From Streptomyces sp. NBC_00083 (GTDB taxonomy: Bacteria > Actinomycetota > Actinomycetes > Streptomycetales > Streptomycetaceae): 64,000 bases of DNA. Under the pieces are notes generated by a model that saw only the letters and a list, made by a program, of their open reading frames with translations, was not told the DNA's origin and searched no databases. The stretch lies in contig NZ_JAPELY010000001.1 of assembly GCF_026343295.1 (NCBI RefSeq), forward strand, positions 186,001 to 250,000. The letters run 5' to 3'. Both the position numbers and the translations under genes were made by a program. Every line of letters starts with the position of its first letter. Position 1 is the first letter of the stretch. Of the stretch, positions 40,300-49,111 are shown one piece after another.

Positions 40300-41169
40300 T
40301 CAGCCGGCCGTTTCATCGGCGTACTCCTTGGCGATCGCGGTGATGAATTCCCGGGTCTGGTCCACATTCAGGGCCTGCGCCCGCAGATGCTCGTACATCA
40401 CGCTGTATTTCTGGACATCATTGGCCTTCTCCAGATACAGATCGCTGGTGATGCCTTCGATGTAGACGACGCTGGAGTCCGACGCGTCGGGGAATTCCAG
40501 GATCGCGTACTGGCCGTTGATTCCGGGATGCGCGCCCATGCTGAACGGCAGCACCTGCACGGTCACATGGGGCAGCTGGGACTGCTCGATGAGGGATTCC
40601 AGCTGGTCGATCATCAGCTGCTTGCCACCGACCCTGCGGCGCAGCGCCGCCTCGTCGATGACCACCCACAGGCGCAGCGGGTTCTCCGCCGCCTTCACGC
40701 GCTCCTGTCGGCGCAGCCGGACGTTCACGCGCTTCTCGACGTCGGTCGGCGCCGTCTCCGGGAGCGCGCCGGCGATCAGTGCCTCCGCGTACTGCCGGGT
40801 CTGCAGCAGGCCGGGCACGACCTGCGGATCGTAGACGCGCAGGCTCGCCGCGTCCGTCTCCAGGCCGATGTAGACGCTGTACGGGATGTCGCCGAACGCG
40901 TGCCACCAGCCCTGCTGGCGGGAGTCCTTGGCCATCTGCATCAGCGAATCGACGATGCGGTGGTCCTCGACCTCGTACACCCCGCACAGATCGCGCACGT
41001 CGCGCTGGCTGATGGAGCGGCGGCCGTTCTCCAGGCGGCTGATCTTCGACTGGGACACCAGCAGGCGCTCGGCGACCTCTTCGGCCGTCATGCCCTTCAG
41101 CTCGCGGAGTCTGCGCAGCTCCTGGCCCAGTCGGCGCCGCCTGACGGTGGGATTGACGTTGGACGCCAC
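40300..41169 (-). CDS. XRE-family regulator with DUF5753 domain
   Basis: This 289-residue protein starts MASNVNPTVRRRRLGQELRR. The helix-turn-helix is LRELKGMTAEEVAERLLVSQ with KISRLENGRR (about residues 22-55). The rest is DUF5753: VPGLLQTRQYAEALIAGALP, LWVVIDEAALRRRVGGKQLM and GQYAILEFPD. It is a clear paralogue of the 11102 gene. No ATPase gene is adjacent at this locus. Upstream sequence (41170-41230) contains CTGTTCTGCTCAGC-type repeats that could be an autoregulatory site. Confidence 0.93.
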   Translation of the reverse strand: MASNVNPTVRRRRLGQELRRLRELKGMTAEEVAERLLVSQSKISRLENGRRSISQRDVRDLCGVYEVEDHRIVDSLMQMAKDSRQQGWWHAFGDIPYSVYIGLETDAASLRVYDPQVVPGLLQTRQYAEALIAGALPETAPTDVEKRVNVRLRRQERVKAAENPLRLWVVIDEAALRRRVGGKQLMIDQLESLIEQSQLPHVTVQVLPFSMGAHPGINGQYAILEFPDASDSSVVYIEGITSDLYLEKANDVQKYSVMYEHLRAQALNVDQTREFITAIAKEYADETAG

Positions 41170-41428
41170 GGGTAACGCACCTCCGGCTCACGGCTTTTCT
41201 GTTCTTCTGCTCAGCTGTTCTGCTCAGCAGACTGCCACCAACATCCGGGCGCGCGCTGGAAAACGGCCACACACAGCTACGACGCGAACGCGCGGGGCTG
41301 TTGGGACAGCCCCGCGCGTTCTGGTGCGGCTCCCGAACCGGGTCATGGGGACGACGGTGCGGCGGTGGTGCGGTGCGACTGGGTGGTGCGGGTCCTGCTG
41401 GGCGCGGGTCCCGCCGAAGCGGGTCCCG

Positions 41429-42169
41429 CTAGTGGTGAACCACGGCCCTGGCCATCGCCCCGTGATGCGGCTGCATCGGGACGCCGGCCGCCGCGGCGTG
41501 GCGGCTTCCGTTGTCCGGCGTGGTGGTGCTGCGGCGCGGCTGAGCGGCCACACCGTTCTGGACGTCCATCACCGCGTGCGCGACGAGGCCGCCCATCGGG
41601 TCGTGCCTGATCAGATCCCTGAGACGGGAGCGCGATGACCGCCCCTCGTTGCCGGGATACAAGTGCTTGCCGAGCCCGACTGCGTGGGCCAGCGCGGCAA
41701 GCGCCGCGGTCCGCGGGTCCGGCGGTACGCCGGTGCGGATCGCGCTGTCCAGCCGGGCCCTGATGTCCCGGCTGATCGCCGTGTCCGTCGCTTGGTAGCG
41801 AGTCGTCGGCAGCACCCCGCACATCTGGCCCGACACGGCATGGACCATGCCGCACCGCTCCAGGTGCGCGAGGTAGATCTGACGGAGCCCGAGACGGGGC
41901 CCGCCGATCCAGTGGACCGCCCGAACCGGACTGCCGCGCCTGCGCAGCAGTTCCAGTGCGGAGTCCAGTGTCGGATCTCCTGTCGGCCGTGCCATCACCA
42001 CGGCGATACGATCCCCGTCTGGGGCTATCCGTCCTGCCAGAGCCAGCTCCACTAGCTGGGCTCCGGCGAGGCCGAGGTCGAGCGACTGCGGCTGCGCTGT
42101 GGTACCCGTGGCCGGGTCCAGAGCGAGCAGCAACAGCTCTTCCGGAATAGTTCTGCGGCTCCTGCCCAT
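41429..42169 (-). CDS. GPP34 (Golgi phosphoprotein 3-like) family protein
   Basis: This 246-residue protein starts at ATG 42169, with GGAGG 5 nt upstream. The family hallmark RTIPEELLLLALDPATGTT is at the N-terminus. LAGAQLVELALAGRIAPDGD follows, then the central helices, and LAALAHAVGLGKHLYPG. Eukaryotic GOLPH3 binds phosphatidylinositol-4-phosphate. Actinobacterial members are multi-copy and of unknown function, possibly membrane-associated. The gap after its stop (to 41230) holds only a short GGGGCTGTTGGGACAGCCCC hairpin near 41296. Confidence 0.9.
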   Translation of the reverse strand: MGRSRRTIPEELLLLALDPATGTTAQPQSLDLGLAGAQLVELALAGRIAPDGDRIAVVMARPTGDPTLDSALELLRRRGSPVRAVHWIGGPRLGLRQIYLAHLERCGMVHAVSGQMCGVLPTTRYQATDTAISRDIRARLDSAIRTGVPPDPRTAALAALAHAVGLGKHLYPGNEGRSSRSRLRDLIRHDPMGGLVAHAVMDVQNGVAAQPRRSTTTPDNGSRHAAAAGVPMQPHHGAMARAVVHH

Positions 42170-42314
42170 CCATGCCTCCCCGCGTGGATGAATGACAGGG
42201 TGACCCCTCTCACATTCATCTGTCGAGAGCGCCTGGGTGGTTCGTACGGGAACCAACAGGTATGTCGTTCTCGTCTAGCCGGGGGGTCCTACCCGGCACA
42301 CAGGACACTGGTAC

Positions 42315-44990
42315 ATGGTTCGGACAGTTTCGGATGACGCCACCCGGCGTCTGGAGGAGGCATCGGTGGCGGGCGAGTCCCCCGACAAGTCGGAGCAGAA
42401 GCAGTCGTCGGGGGAGACGACTACGAGCGAACGCGATCCGCGTCTCGCGCTCTCCCACTCCCCGGCCCCTTCCGGGTCCCCTTCCGGCGAGGAGAAGGAC
42501 GGCGGGGAGGCGGTGAACGGTTCCGGGGTGGCTGCGGGTTCCGACTCCGGTACGCGTGCCGGAACTCCCGGCGGCTCCGGCGACCGCGCGACCGCGGTCT
42601 TCCGGGCCCCGCGCCAGGAGGACGGCGACAACCGGCTCCGGGCGGCGGTCGCCGCGTGGGTCGACCATGAGGGCGAGGCGCCGGGCGCCGGTGCGGACGC
42701 CGACGAGCGCGACCCCGCGGGCTCCGGTGCCGGTGGGTCCGGCGCGGAGGGCGACGCCGACGGCGGCTCCGACAGCGATGTCATCGCACGCGCCGCGTCC
42801 AGCTCCGCCGCCGAGCCGGGCACCCCGGGCGGCGGGGCGGCGCCGGCGAGCGCCGAGAAGCGTGCCGCAGCGGGCCCGGGTGCCGACGGGGCGAGTTCGG
42901 GTGCCGACGGGGCTGGTTCGGCCTCTGGCAAGGCGACCCCGGGTGCCGATGCGGCGACCCCGGGTGCGGGCAAGGCGAGCGGCGCTGACGCCGGGGCGAG
43001 CCCCGCAGCGAACGCGACGAGCTCGGCCGCCGCCGAGGCGACCCAGGCCGAGGGCAAAGCGAGCCCGGCCGTCCCCAACAAGAGCGCCTCCGCCGACACG
43101 GCGGCTGACGCCGACGAGACGGCTCCCGCGAAGGCCGCCGAGATCGCCCAGGCCGCCCAGGTCGCCAAGGCCGAAGACACCACGGATTCGGACGCGGGCT
43201 CGCAGACGGGCCCGGACACGAAGGCGGGCGCGAAGTCCGGCCCGGACACGGAGGCCGGCGCGAAGCCCGCCCCGGACGCGAAGGCGGGCGCGAAGCCCGT
43301 CTCGGACGCGAAGGCCGGTCCGGGCGCCGGCTCGGTGTCGGAGCGGGCCGGGATCGACCAGCCCACCGCCGTCTTCAAGGCGCCCGCCGCGCCCGCCGTC
43401 GACCAGCCGACGGCCATGCTGAAGCTGCCCGCGCCCCAGCGGGAGCCGGCCGCCGAGCGCACCTCGGAACGGACCCCCGAGCGCGCCCCCGAGCGCGCCA
43501 GCCAGTTCGTGCCGCTGCGCTCCGACGACGCGGGGGCCGGCGCTCCCGCGAGGAAGCCCGAGCCCGCCGCGCCCGCCAAGCGTCCCGAGGCGCCGAAGGT
43601 GACCCCGCCGCCGCCTCCGCCCGTCGGTGCCGGCACCACCGCCCCCGGCGCGGGCCCGGCCGTCCCCGAGCGCGCCGAGCGGACCAGACAGCAGCCGCTG
43701 CCGCCCAAGCCCCCGCTCGACCTGCTCGCCGAGCTGACCAACACCCCGCCCCCGGCGCAGACCGCGGTCCGCTCCACGGTGCGGCGGTTCAAGATCTGGA
43801 CCCCGCTGGCCCTGCTCCTGCTGGTCGTCTTTGCGGTCGTACAGATCATGCGCCCGCTTCCCGAGCCCAAGCTCGACCTCACCTCCGCGGCCTCGTACAC
43901 CTTCGACGGCGGCGCGCTGAACCTGCCGTGGCCGTCCGACGGCCAGTCGGCGATCACGGTGGACGGCGTGGGCAGCCTCGGCACGCACGGGGAGCAGAAG
44001 CCCGCGCCGCTGGCGAGCGTCGCCAAGACGATGACGGCGTACGTGATCCTCAAGGGCCACCCGATCTCCGGGAAGCAGGAGGGCGACAAGATCACGGTCG
44101 ACCAGCAGGCCGAGGACGACGCGAAGAAGCCCGACGAGTCGACGGCGCCGATCCGCAAGGACCAGCAGTTCACCGAGAAGCAGATGCTCGAACTGCTGAT
44201 GATCCCGTCCGGGAACAACGCCGCGCGCCTGCTGGCCCGTTGGGACGCCGGGAACGAGGAGGCGTTCATCGCGAAGATGAACGCCACCGCCAAGGAACTC
44301 GGCATGACCAGCACCACGTACACCGACCCGAGCGGTCTGAAGGAGACCACGGTCTCCACCCCGACCGACCAGCTCAAGCTGGCTCAGGCCGTCATGCAGA
44401 ACGATCTGTTCCGCGGGATCGTCAACACGCCCCAGATCAAGATCCCGGGCATCCCCACGATGATCTACAACAACAACAAGATCCTGCTCAAGCCGGGCGT
44501 GAGCGGCATCAAGACCGGCTCGTCCACGCCGGCCGGCGGCAACCTGCTGTGGGCGGCCGACACGGTCGTCGACGGCAAGAACCAGCGGATCTACGGCATC
44601 GTCATGGGCCAGCGCACCGGCACCACGCTCGACGCCAAGCTGACCTCCGCGATCAACAACAGCTACAAGCTGATCCAGGCGGTGCAGAAGGCCGTCACCT
44701 CCGCGACCGTCGTCAAGAAGGGCGACCTCGTCGGGTACGCGGACGACGGGCTCGGCGGCCGTACGCCGCTGGTCGCGGCCAAGGACCTCAAGGCGGTCGG
44801 CTGGCCGGGCCTGAAGGTCGATGTCCAGCTGGGCGCGGGCGGCAAGCCGGTCCCGCACTCGGCCAAGGCGGGTGACGTGGTGGGCGAGCTGTCCATCGGC
44901 TCCGGCAACGGCAGGCTCACCGCGCCGGTCGAGCTGAAGAGCGCGCTCACCGAGCCGGGCCTGGGCGCCAAGCTCACCCGACTGGGCTGA
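42315..44990 (+). CDS. D-alanyl-D-alanine carboxypeptidase with very long disordered N-terminus
   Basis: This 891-residue protein has a catalytic S11 domain (about 515-891) with Ser-x-x-Lys LASVAKTM near residue 567, SGNN near 632 and KTG (GIKTGSSTP) near 732. It trims stem pentapeptides of peptidoglycan. One membrane segment (WTPLALLLLVVFAVVQIM, ~495-515) anchors it. The ~490 residues before that are Ala/Gly/Asp/Pro-rich and would be cytoplasmic. They include about three 12-residue repeats (DAKAGAKP type, bases ~43209-43320) and repeated QPTA(V/M) motifs. Conserved actinobacterial D,D-carboxypeptidases lack such length. Confidence 0.9.
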   Translation: MVRTVSDDATRRLEEASVAGESPDKSEQKQSSGETTTSERDPRLALSHSPAPSGSPSGEEKDGGEAVNGSGVAAGSDSGTRAGTPGGSGDRATAVFRAPRQEDGDNRLRAAVAAWVDHEGEAPGAGADADERDPAGSGAGGSGAEGDADGGSDSDVIARAASSSAAEPGTPGGGAAPASAEKRAAAGPGADGASSGADGAGSASGKATPGADAATPGAGKASGADAGASPAANATSSAAAEATQAEGKASPAVPNKSASADTAADADETAPAKAAEIAQAAQVAKAEDTTDSDAGSQTGPDTKAGAKSGPDTEAGAKPAPDAKAGAKPVSDAKAGPGAGSVSERAGIDQPTAVFKAPAAPAVDQPTAMLKLPAPQREPAAERTSERTPERAPERASQFVPLRSDDAGAGAPARKPEPAAPAKRPEAPKVTPPPPPPVGAGTTAPGAGPAVPERAERTRQQPLPPKPPLDLLAELTNTPPPAQTAVRSTVRRFKIWTPLALLLLVVFAVVQIMRPLPEPKLDLTSAASYTFDGGALNLPWPSDGQSAITVDGVGSLGTHGEQKPAPLASVAKTMTAYVILKGHPISGKQEGDKITVDQQAEDDAKKPDESTAPIRKDQQFTEKQMLELLMIPSGNNAARLLARWDAGNEEAFIAKMNATAKELGMTSTTYTDPSGLKETTVSTPTDQLKLAQAVMQNDLFRGIVNTPQIKIPGIPTMIYNNNKILLKPGVSGIKTGSSTPAGGNLLWAADTVVDGKNQRIYGIVMGQRTGTTLDAKLTSAINNSYKLIQAVQKAVTSATVVKKGDLVGYADDGLGGRTPLVAAKDLKAVGWPGLKVDVQLGAGGKPVPHSAKAGDVVGELSIGSGNGRLTAPVELKSALTEPGLGAKLTRLG

Positions 44991-45008
44991 CCACCCCGAA
45001 GCCGTCGA

Positions 45009-45034
45009 GGGCGCCCCCGACCAGGGGGGCGCCC
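45009..45034 (+). terminator. Terminator hairpin after the carboxypeptidase gene
   Basis: GGGCGCCCCC (45009-45018) and GGGGGCGCCC (45025-45034) pair perfectly around a 6-nt loop, 19 bp after the stop. Confidence 0.8.
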
Positions 45035-45143
45035 CCGTGCTAGCTTCGGGCAACTGGGCGCGCGGGGACGGCGTCCTTGTATTCGGGGGAGAATCGAGTC
45101 CTTCCCGTGCACAGCAGTACGGCCGGACCGGGCGGCCCCGCGC

Positions 45144-45169
45144 CCACCGTGTGCATCTGCACACGGTGG
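45144..45169 (+). promoter_or_regulatory. Leader hairpin upstream of the 45211 gene
   Basis: CCACCGTGTGCA (45144-45155) and TGCACACGGTGG (45158-45169) pair perfectly over 12 bp with a 2-nt gap. As DNA it is a 26-bp near-continuous palindrome, which could equally be an operator. It ends 41 bp before the GTG start. Confidence 0.55.
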
Positions 45170-45210
45170 CGCACATTCCAGGTGAGACAGCGTGAGGCGG
45201 GAGAGCCGCA

Positions 45211-47166
45211 GTGACCACCGCTGAGCCGACGCCGACCCGCGCCGACAGCAGCACGAGTACGAGCACGACCACGGGGACGACCACGGGGACGAGCGCGGAC
45301 GCGGAGCCGGGCCCCAAGGGGCCGGCCCCTTCGGGCTCCGGCCCGGCGTCGAGCCCTTCGGGCTCGGGCTCCGGCCCGGCGTCGAGCCCTTCGGGCTCGG
45401 GCTCCGGCCCCACGGCGCGAATAAAGGGCCTTCTGGGCCGCCTGCGCCCGGCCCCGGACTCGTGGCCGATGCGCCACCCCGTCGCGTTCATGACGATCGC
45501 CGGGGCCGTCACCCACGTCCTGTGGTTCTTCCTCTTCGCCAACAGCGGCGGCGACCTCGCGGCGCAGGACGCCTGGACGGAGTTCGTCGGCCGCAACCCG
45601 GAGTCCGCGTACAACCTGGCCTGGTACGGCGGGATGCACCCGGTCTCCTACAGCGTCGTCTCGCCGTACCTGATGGCGCTGCTCGGCGTCCGTACGACGA
45701 TGATGATCGCCGGGACGGTCTCCGCGGGGCTGACCACGCTGATCCTGGTGCGCGTCAAAGCGGTCCGCAACCCGCTGGCCTGCTCCTTCGCGGCGCTCTT
45801 CGCCTTCCTGTGCAACGCCATGTCGGGCCGGGTCACCTTCGGGCTCGGCACGATGTTCGCGCTGGGCGCGGTGGCCGCGGTGTTCTGCTGGCCGCACAAC
45901 AAGCGCGAGAACCGCTGGCCGAAGGCGGCCGTGGCCGCGCCCTGTGCGGCGCTCGCCACCGCCAGCAGCCCGGTCGCGGGCCTGTTCCTCGGGCTCGTCG
46001 CGGCCGCCCTCTTCCTGAACAAGCGCCGCCCCGGCGCGTACGCGATCGGCCTGCCGCCGGTCGTGGTGGTCGCCCTGTCGGCGTGGCTGTTCCCGTTCTC
46101 GGGCACGCAGCCGATGTCGCTGGCGACCACGTCGGGCCCGTTCCTCTTCGCGGTCCTCATCCTCTTCCTCGTGCCGAAGGACTGGCGCACGGTCCGCACG
46201 GCCGCGGTGGTGTACGGCGTCGCGGTGCTGCTGTGCTTCGCGATCCAGTCGCAGATCGGCTCGAACATCACCCGGCTCTCGATGCTCTTCGCGGGGGTGG
46301 TGCTGCTCGCGGCGCTCCCGTACACCGTGCCGAAGACCTTGAAGTGGTACGCGGTGGTGCTGGCGTTCGTCGGCCTCAACGGGTGGATCGGCTTCAAGTC
46401 GGTCGACGACATCGTGCACACCGCCCCCGCCGCGACCTGGGCCCGCGATCTGGCGCCGCTGGTCGACCAGTTGCAGGGGCGCGACGCCTCGACCGGCCGC
46501 GTCGAGGTGGTCCCGGCCTCCAGCCACCGCGAGGCGTCGGCGTTCACCCCGTACGTGAACCTGGCCCGCGGCTGGAACCGGCAGGCGGACATGGAGCGCA
46601 ACCCGCTCTTCTACGACGACACCCTGAACGCGGACAACTACCACGCCTGGCTGGACCGCTGGGCGGTGCGGTACGTGGTGCTGCCGCTCGGCCCGGCGGA
46701 CCGCAACGGCGCCGTCCAGGAGGGCAAGCTCATCGAGCAGGGCCTGCCGTATCTGAAGCAGGTCTGGTCGAACGAGCACTGGCGGCTGTTCGCGGTCGAC
46801 GACCCGACCCCGCTGGCGGACCCGCCGGCCACCGTCAAGCACGCCGGCGAGGGCGAACTCACCGTGGACGTCCGCTCGGCCGGCACGGTCCTGATCCGCA
46901 TCCCGTACTCGCCCTGGCTGAAACTGGTCGACGAACACGGCAAGGGCGTCGAGGCGCCGCAGGAGACCCCGGAGTCCAAACTCCGCGGCCACGGCACGAA
47001 GACGTACACCAACCTGAACGGCTGCCTCCGCAAGTCCCCGGCGACGGCGTCGGGCGACGAGTGGACGGAACTGGTCGCCCCGAAACCGGGCACGTACCGG
47101 GTCGCGGCCCCGTACAGCATCCCCCGCGGATCGGGGTGCCCGGAGGGCGACCTCGTCGATCCGTGA
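45211..47166 (+). CDS. Polytopic membrane protein, GT-C glycosyltransferase-like
   Basis: This 651-residue protein starts at GTG 45211. Residues 1-~70 are a Ser/Gly/Pro linker with 11-residue repeats (GPASSPSGSGS type, 33-nt DNA units near 45336-45415). About twelve hydrophobic helices follow (from HPVAFMTIAGAVTHVLWFFL). A C-terminal extracytoplasmic domain begins near residue 415 (YVVLPLGPADRN, WSNEHWRLFAVDDPTPLADP). This layout suits GT-C or polymerase-like cell-envelope enzymes; related proteins are often mislabelled MFS transporters. It lies downstream of the carboxypeptidase, consistent with a cell-wall role. Confidence 0.75.
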   Translation: MTTAEPTPTRADSSTSTSTTTGTTTGTSADAEPGPKGPAPSGSGPASSPSGSGSGPASSPSGSGSGPTARIKGLLGRLRPAPDSWPMRHPVAFMTIAGAVTHVLWFFLFANSGGDLAAQDAWTEFVGRNPESAYNLAWYGGMHPVSYSVVSPYLMALLGVRTTMMIAGTVSAGLTTLILVRVKAVRNPLACSFAALFAFLCNAMSGRVTFGLGTMFALGAVAAVFCWPHNKRENRWPKAAVAAPCAALATASSPVAGLFLGLVAAALFLNKRRPGAYAIGLPPVVVVALSAWLFPFSGTQPMSLATTSGPFLFAVLILFLVPKDWRTVRTAAVVYGVAVLLCFAIQSQIGSNITRLSMLFAGVVLLAALPYTVPKTLKWYAVVLAFVGLNGWIGFKSVDDIVHTAPAATWARDLAPLVDQLQGRDASTGRVEVVPASSHREASAFTPYVNLARGWNRQADMERNPLFYDDTLNADNYHAWLDRWAVRYVVLPLGPADRNGAVQEGKLIEQGLPYLKQVWSNEHWRLFAVDDPTPLADPPATVKHAGEGELTVDVRSAGTVLIRIPYSPWLKLVDEHGKGVEAPQETPESKLRGHGTKTYTNLNGCLRKSPATASGDEWTELVAPKPGTYRVAAPYSIPRGSGCPEGDLVDP

Positions 47167-47241
47167 CCGGCTGACGGCGATCACGCCGGTGTGGCCGGCC
47201 GGAGGTTGTGCCGACCACGGGGCCCTCCGTACGTTGGGGCC

Positions 47242-47754
47242 ATGGGACTGTTCGACAAACTCACCGGCACCCGGCGCCCGCCCGCGGAGGTACAGCCGGT
47301 CCCCGCTGACGAGCTCCGGGCCGCCCTGCTCGGCCTCAGCCGTCCCGAGGTCGCGTACGTGGTCCGTTACGGCGGCGGCGCGGGGTGCGACGTGCTGGCG
47401 GAGTGGCGCCTGACGGAACCCGCTTGGCGCCGGACCTTCGAGGAATCGCGGATCAGTCACGCCGTACGCATCCGCATGCGGCTCGACACCGCGAAGCACG
47501 AAGTGCGAGCCCTGGAGGAACAGTGGGAGCTGAACCGGACCGGCTCTCCCACGTCGCTGGGGATGTCGCGGCAGTACACGCGGGGTGCGAGCCGGACGGT
47601 CAGCCGCCAGTGGACCATCGGCGGCTCGGCCGGCCGCCCGGAACTCCAGGAATCCTTCCGCTTCGACAGCGCCCAACTGCGCGAGCCGCTGAGGGACATG
47701 GTGCTCCGGTCGGGCTGGACATGGCGCGGAGTCTGGCTCGGCCGGTCTCTCTGA
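47242..47754 (+). CDS. Conserved small soluble protein, unknown function
   Basis: This 170-residue protein starts MGLFDKLTGTRRPPAEVQPV. TACGTT (47230-47235) ends 6 nt before the ATG, so it is probably leaderless. The N-terminus MGLFDKLTG is typical of small cytoplasmic or phage-shock-like proteins. Downstream, ELRAALLGLSRPEVAYVVRY and WRRTFEESRISHAVRIRMRL suggest an alpha/beta fold. No catalytic pattern is recognised. The gene stands alone between the membrane protein and the DinB-like gene. Confidence 0.75.
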   Translation: MGLFDKLTGTRRPPAEVQPVPADELRAALLGLSRPEVAYVVRYGGGAGCDVLAEWRLTEPAWRRTFEESRISHAVRIRMRLDTAKHEVRALEEQWELNRTGSPTSLGMSRQYTRGASRTVSRQWTIGGSAGRPELQESFRFDSAQLREPLRDMVLRSGWTWRGVWLGRSL

Positions 47755-47909
47755 CCCGGGCCTGGTCCAAGGCCCACGGCTCGTACCTGGTTCCTTCACT
47801 TCCAGGTTCTGCCTGTGGTCCAGGGCGGGTGCAGGGCGTCTCAAGCCGCTTCGGCAGGTCGCTGAATCCGTCACTGAATCGATCACAACTGGTCGTCTAG
47901 GGTTCCGTC

Positions 47910-48413
47910 ATGACGACTACGGAGCCCCGCCCGGACCTTCGGCCGCCCGGCCTGAACGCCGACGAGCGGACCACCCTGCTGGCCTTCCTGGACTACCTGC
48001 GCGAGTCCGTCCTGGTGAAGGCTGCCGGGGTTCCGGAGCCGGCGGTCCGCACGGCCGGTGTCCCTTCCGGGACCAGCCTGCTGCACCTGCTCAAGCACCT
48101 GACGGCGGTCGAACTCAACTGGTTCGTCTGGGCCTACGCCGGCGTCGACGGCGAGCCGTGGGAGGACGAGGCCGCGGTGACCGCCGACGACACCGCCTCG
48201 GACTTGGCCCACGCCTATCGCGAAGCGGTCGCCCGCGCCAACGAGGTCGCCCTCGCCTGCACCGACCTGGACCGCCCCGGCGCCCGCTCGCTGCGCGAGA
48301 CCCCGCCGCCGTCCATGCGCTGGGTGCTGGTCCACATGATCGAGGAGACCGCCCGGCACGCCGGTCACGCAGACATCCTGCGCGAGCAGATCGACGGCTC
48401 GACCGGGCGGTGA
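47910..48413 (+). CDS. DinB/DUF664 family protein
   Basis: This 167-residue four-helix protein starts MTTTEPRPDLRPPGLNADER. The metal-site histidines appear as LLHLLKHLTAVELNWF and VHMIEETARHAGHADILREQ, as in DUF664/mycothiol-dependent DinB enzymes. It may be a mycothiol- or bacillithiol-type S-transferase. TAGGGT (47898-47903) ends 6 nt before the ATG, with no ribosome site, so the mRNA is probably leaderless. Confidence 0.92.
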   Translation: MTTTEPRPDLRPPGLNADERTTLLAFLDYLRESVLVKAAGVPEPAVRTAGVPSGTSLLHLLKHLTAVELNWFVWAYAGVDGEPWEDEAAVTADDTASDLAHAYREAVARANEVALACTDLDRPGARSLRETPPPSMRWVLVHMIEETARHAGHADILREQIDGSTGR

Positions 48414-48536
48414 CGCACGGGCGGGCGATGCACGGGCGGCGATGCACGGGCGGTGACGCGGGTGAACCAGGCTGCGATCGCGCCCCGGGTGGGTCCGACA
48501 GCCGACGAACAGCACGCTCGGGTGCACCCTGCGCGC

Positions 48537-48845
48537 TCAGCTCCTCCGCTCACCCAGGACACAGAATTCGTTGCCCTCCGGGCCGAGGAGGATCACCCAA
48601 GGCTGCTCGCCCTGCGCGATGCCGGCGGGCCGGGCACCGGGGGAGAGCAGCCGGGCGACCTCGGCCTCCTGGTCGTCGGGGCGGAAGTCGGGGTGGAGCC
48701 GGTCCTTCGATGTCTTGCCCTCGGGGACAGGCACGAAGAGCAGCCCTGGCATCCGGTCCGGCTCGGCCGGATTCTCGATGATCTCCCCGGTCTCGTCGAC
48801 TACCGGGACACCAGAACCCGGTCGCGGCCCACGCCGTGGCCACAA
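48537..48845 (-). pseudogene. VOC/glyoxalase-family protein, N-terminus lost
   Basis: The frame encodes the C-terminal two thirds of a VOC protein: IIENPAEPDRMPGLLFVPVP, KTSKDRLHPDFRPDDQEAEV and GPEGNEFCVLGE. The usual first beta-alpha-beta unit (residues ~1-40) is missing. The upstream residues MWPRRGPRPGSG do not match the family. A possible remnant, FVATAWAATGF, is visible in another frame just upstream (48790-48870). The gene ends 49 bp from the tRNA-Arg half-site at 48894, so it was probably damaged during the insertion/decay of the neighbouring element. Confidence 0.65.
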
Positions 48846-48893
48846 AGACCGGCGCGCCCACCCCGGAGAGGATGAGCGCGCTGGTCGGACCGT

Positions 48894-48936
48894 GTGCCCC
48901 CGGCAGGATCCGAACCTGCGACACCCGCTTTAGGAG
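48894..48936 (-). other. att half-site: 3' half of tRNA-Arg(CCU)
   Basis: These 43 bases match the 3' part of the intact tRNA at 53018 from the anticodon loop to the acceptor end, with one mismatch at 48910. The 5' half of a tRNA is absent, so this is an attachment-site duplication, not a gene. Confidence 0.85.
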
Positions 48937-49111
48937 TTCGATCGCAGCCCAGTGCGGCCTGCCGGAACGGGGCCTGCTGGTCGCCCATGGATCCGGCCGC
49001 AGCCACCGCCGTATGTCATCGTCCGCCATCGTTGATGTCATCTGGTGATGTCAGATCGGTAGACGGTCTACGCGCTGACGTCCAACTCTCGTGCGCGCTG
49101 CCGAGCTCGCT

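Noticed and set aside
41881..41892. GATCTGACGGAG as a further operator
   Set aside because: It matches only one half of the palindrome and lies inside the GPP34 coding region.
48894..48936. A functional tRNA-Arg gene
   Set aside because: Only the 3' half is present; there is no D-arm or 5' acceptor strand.
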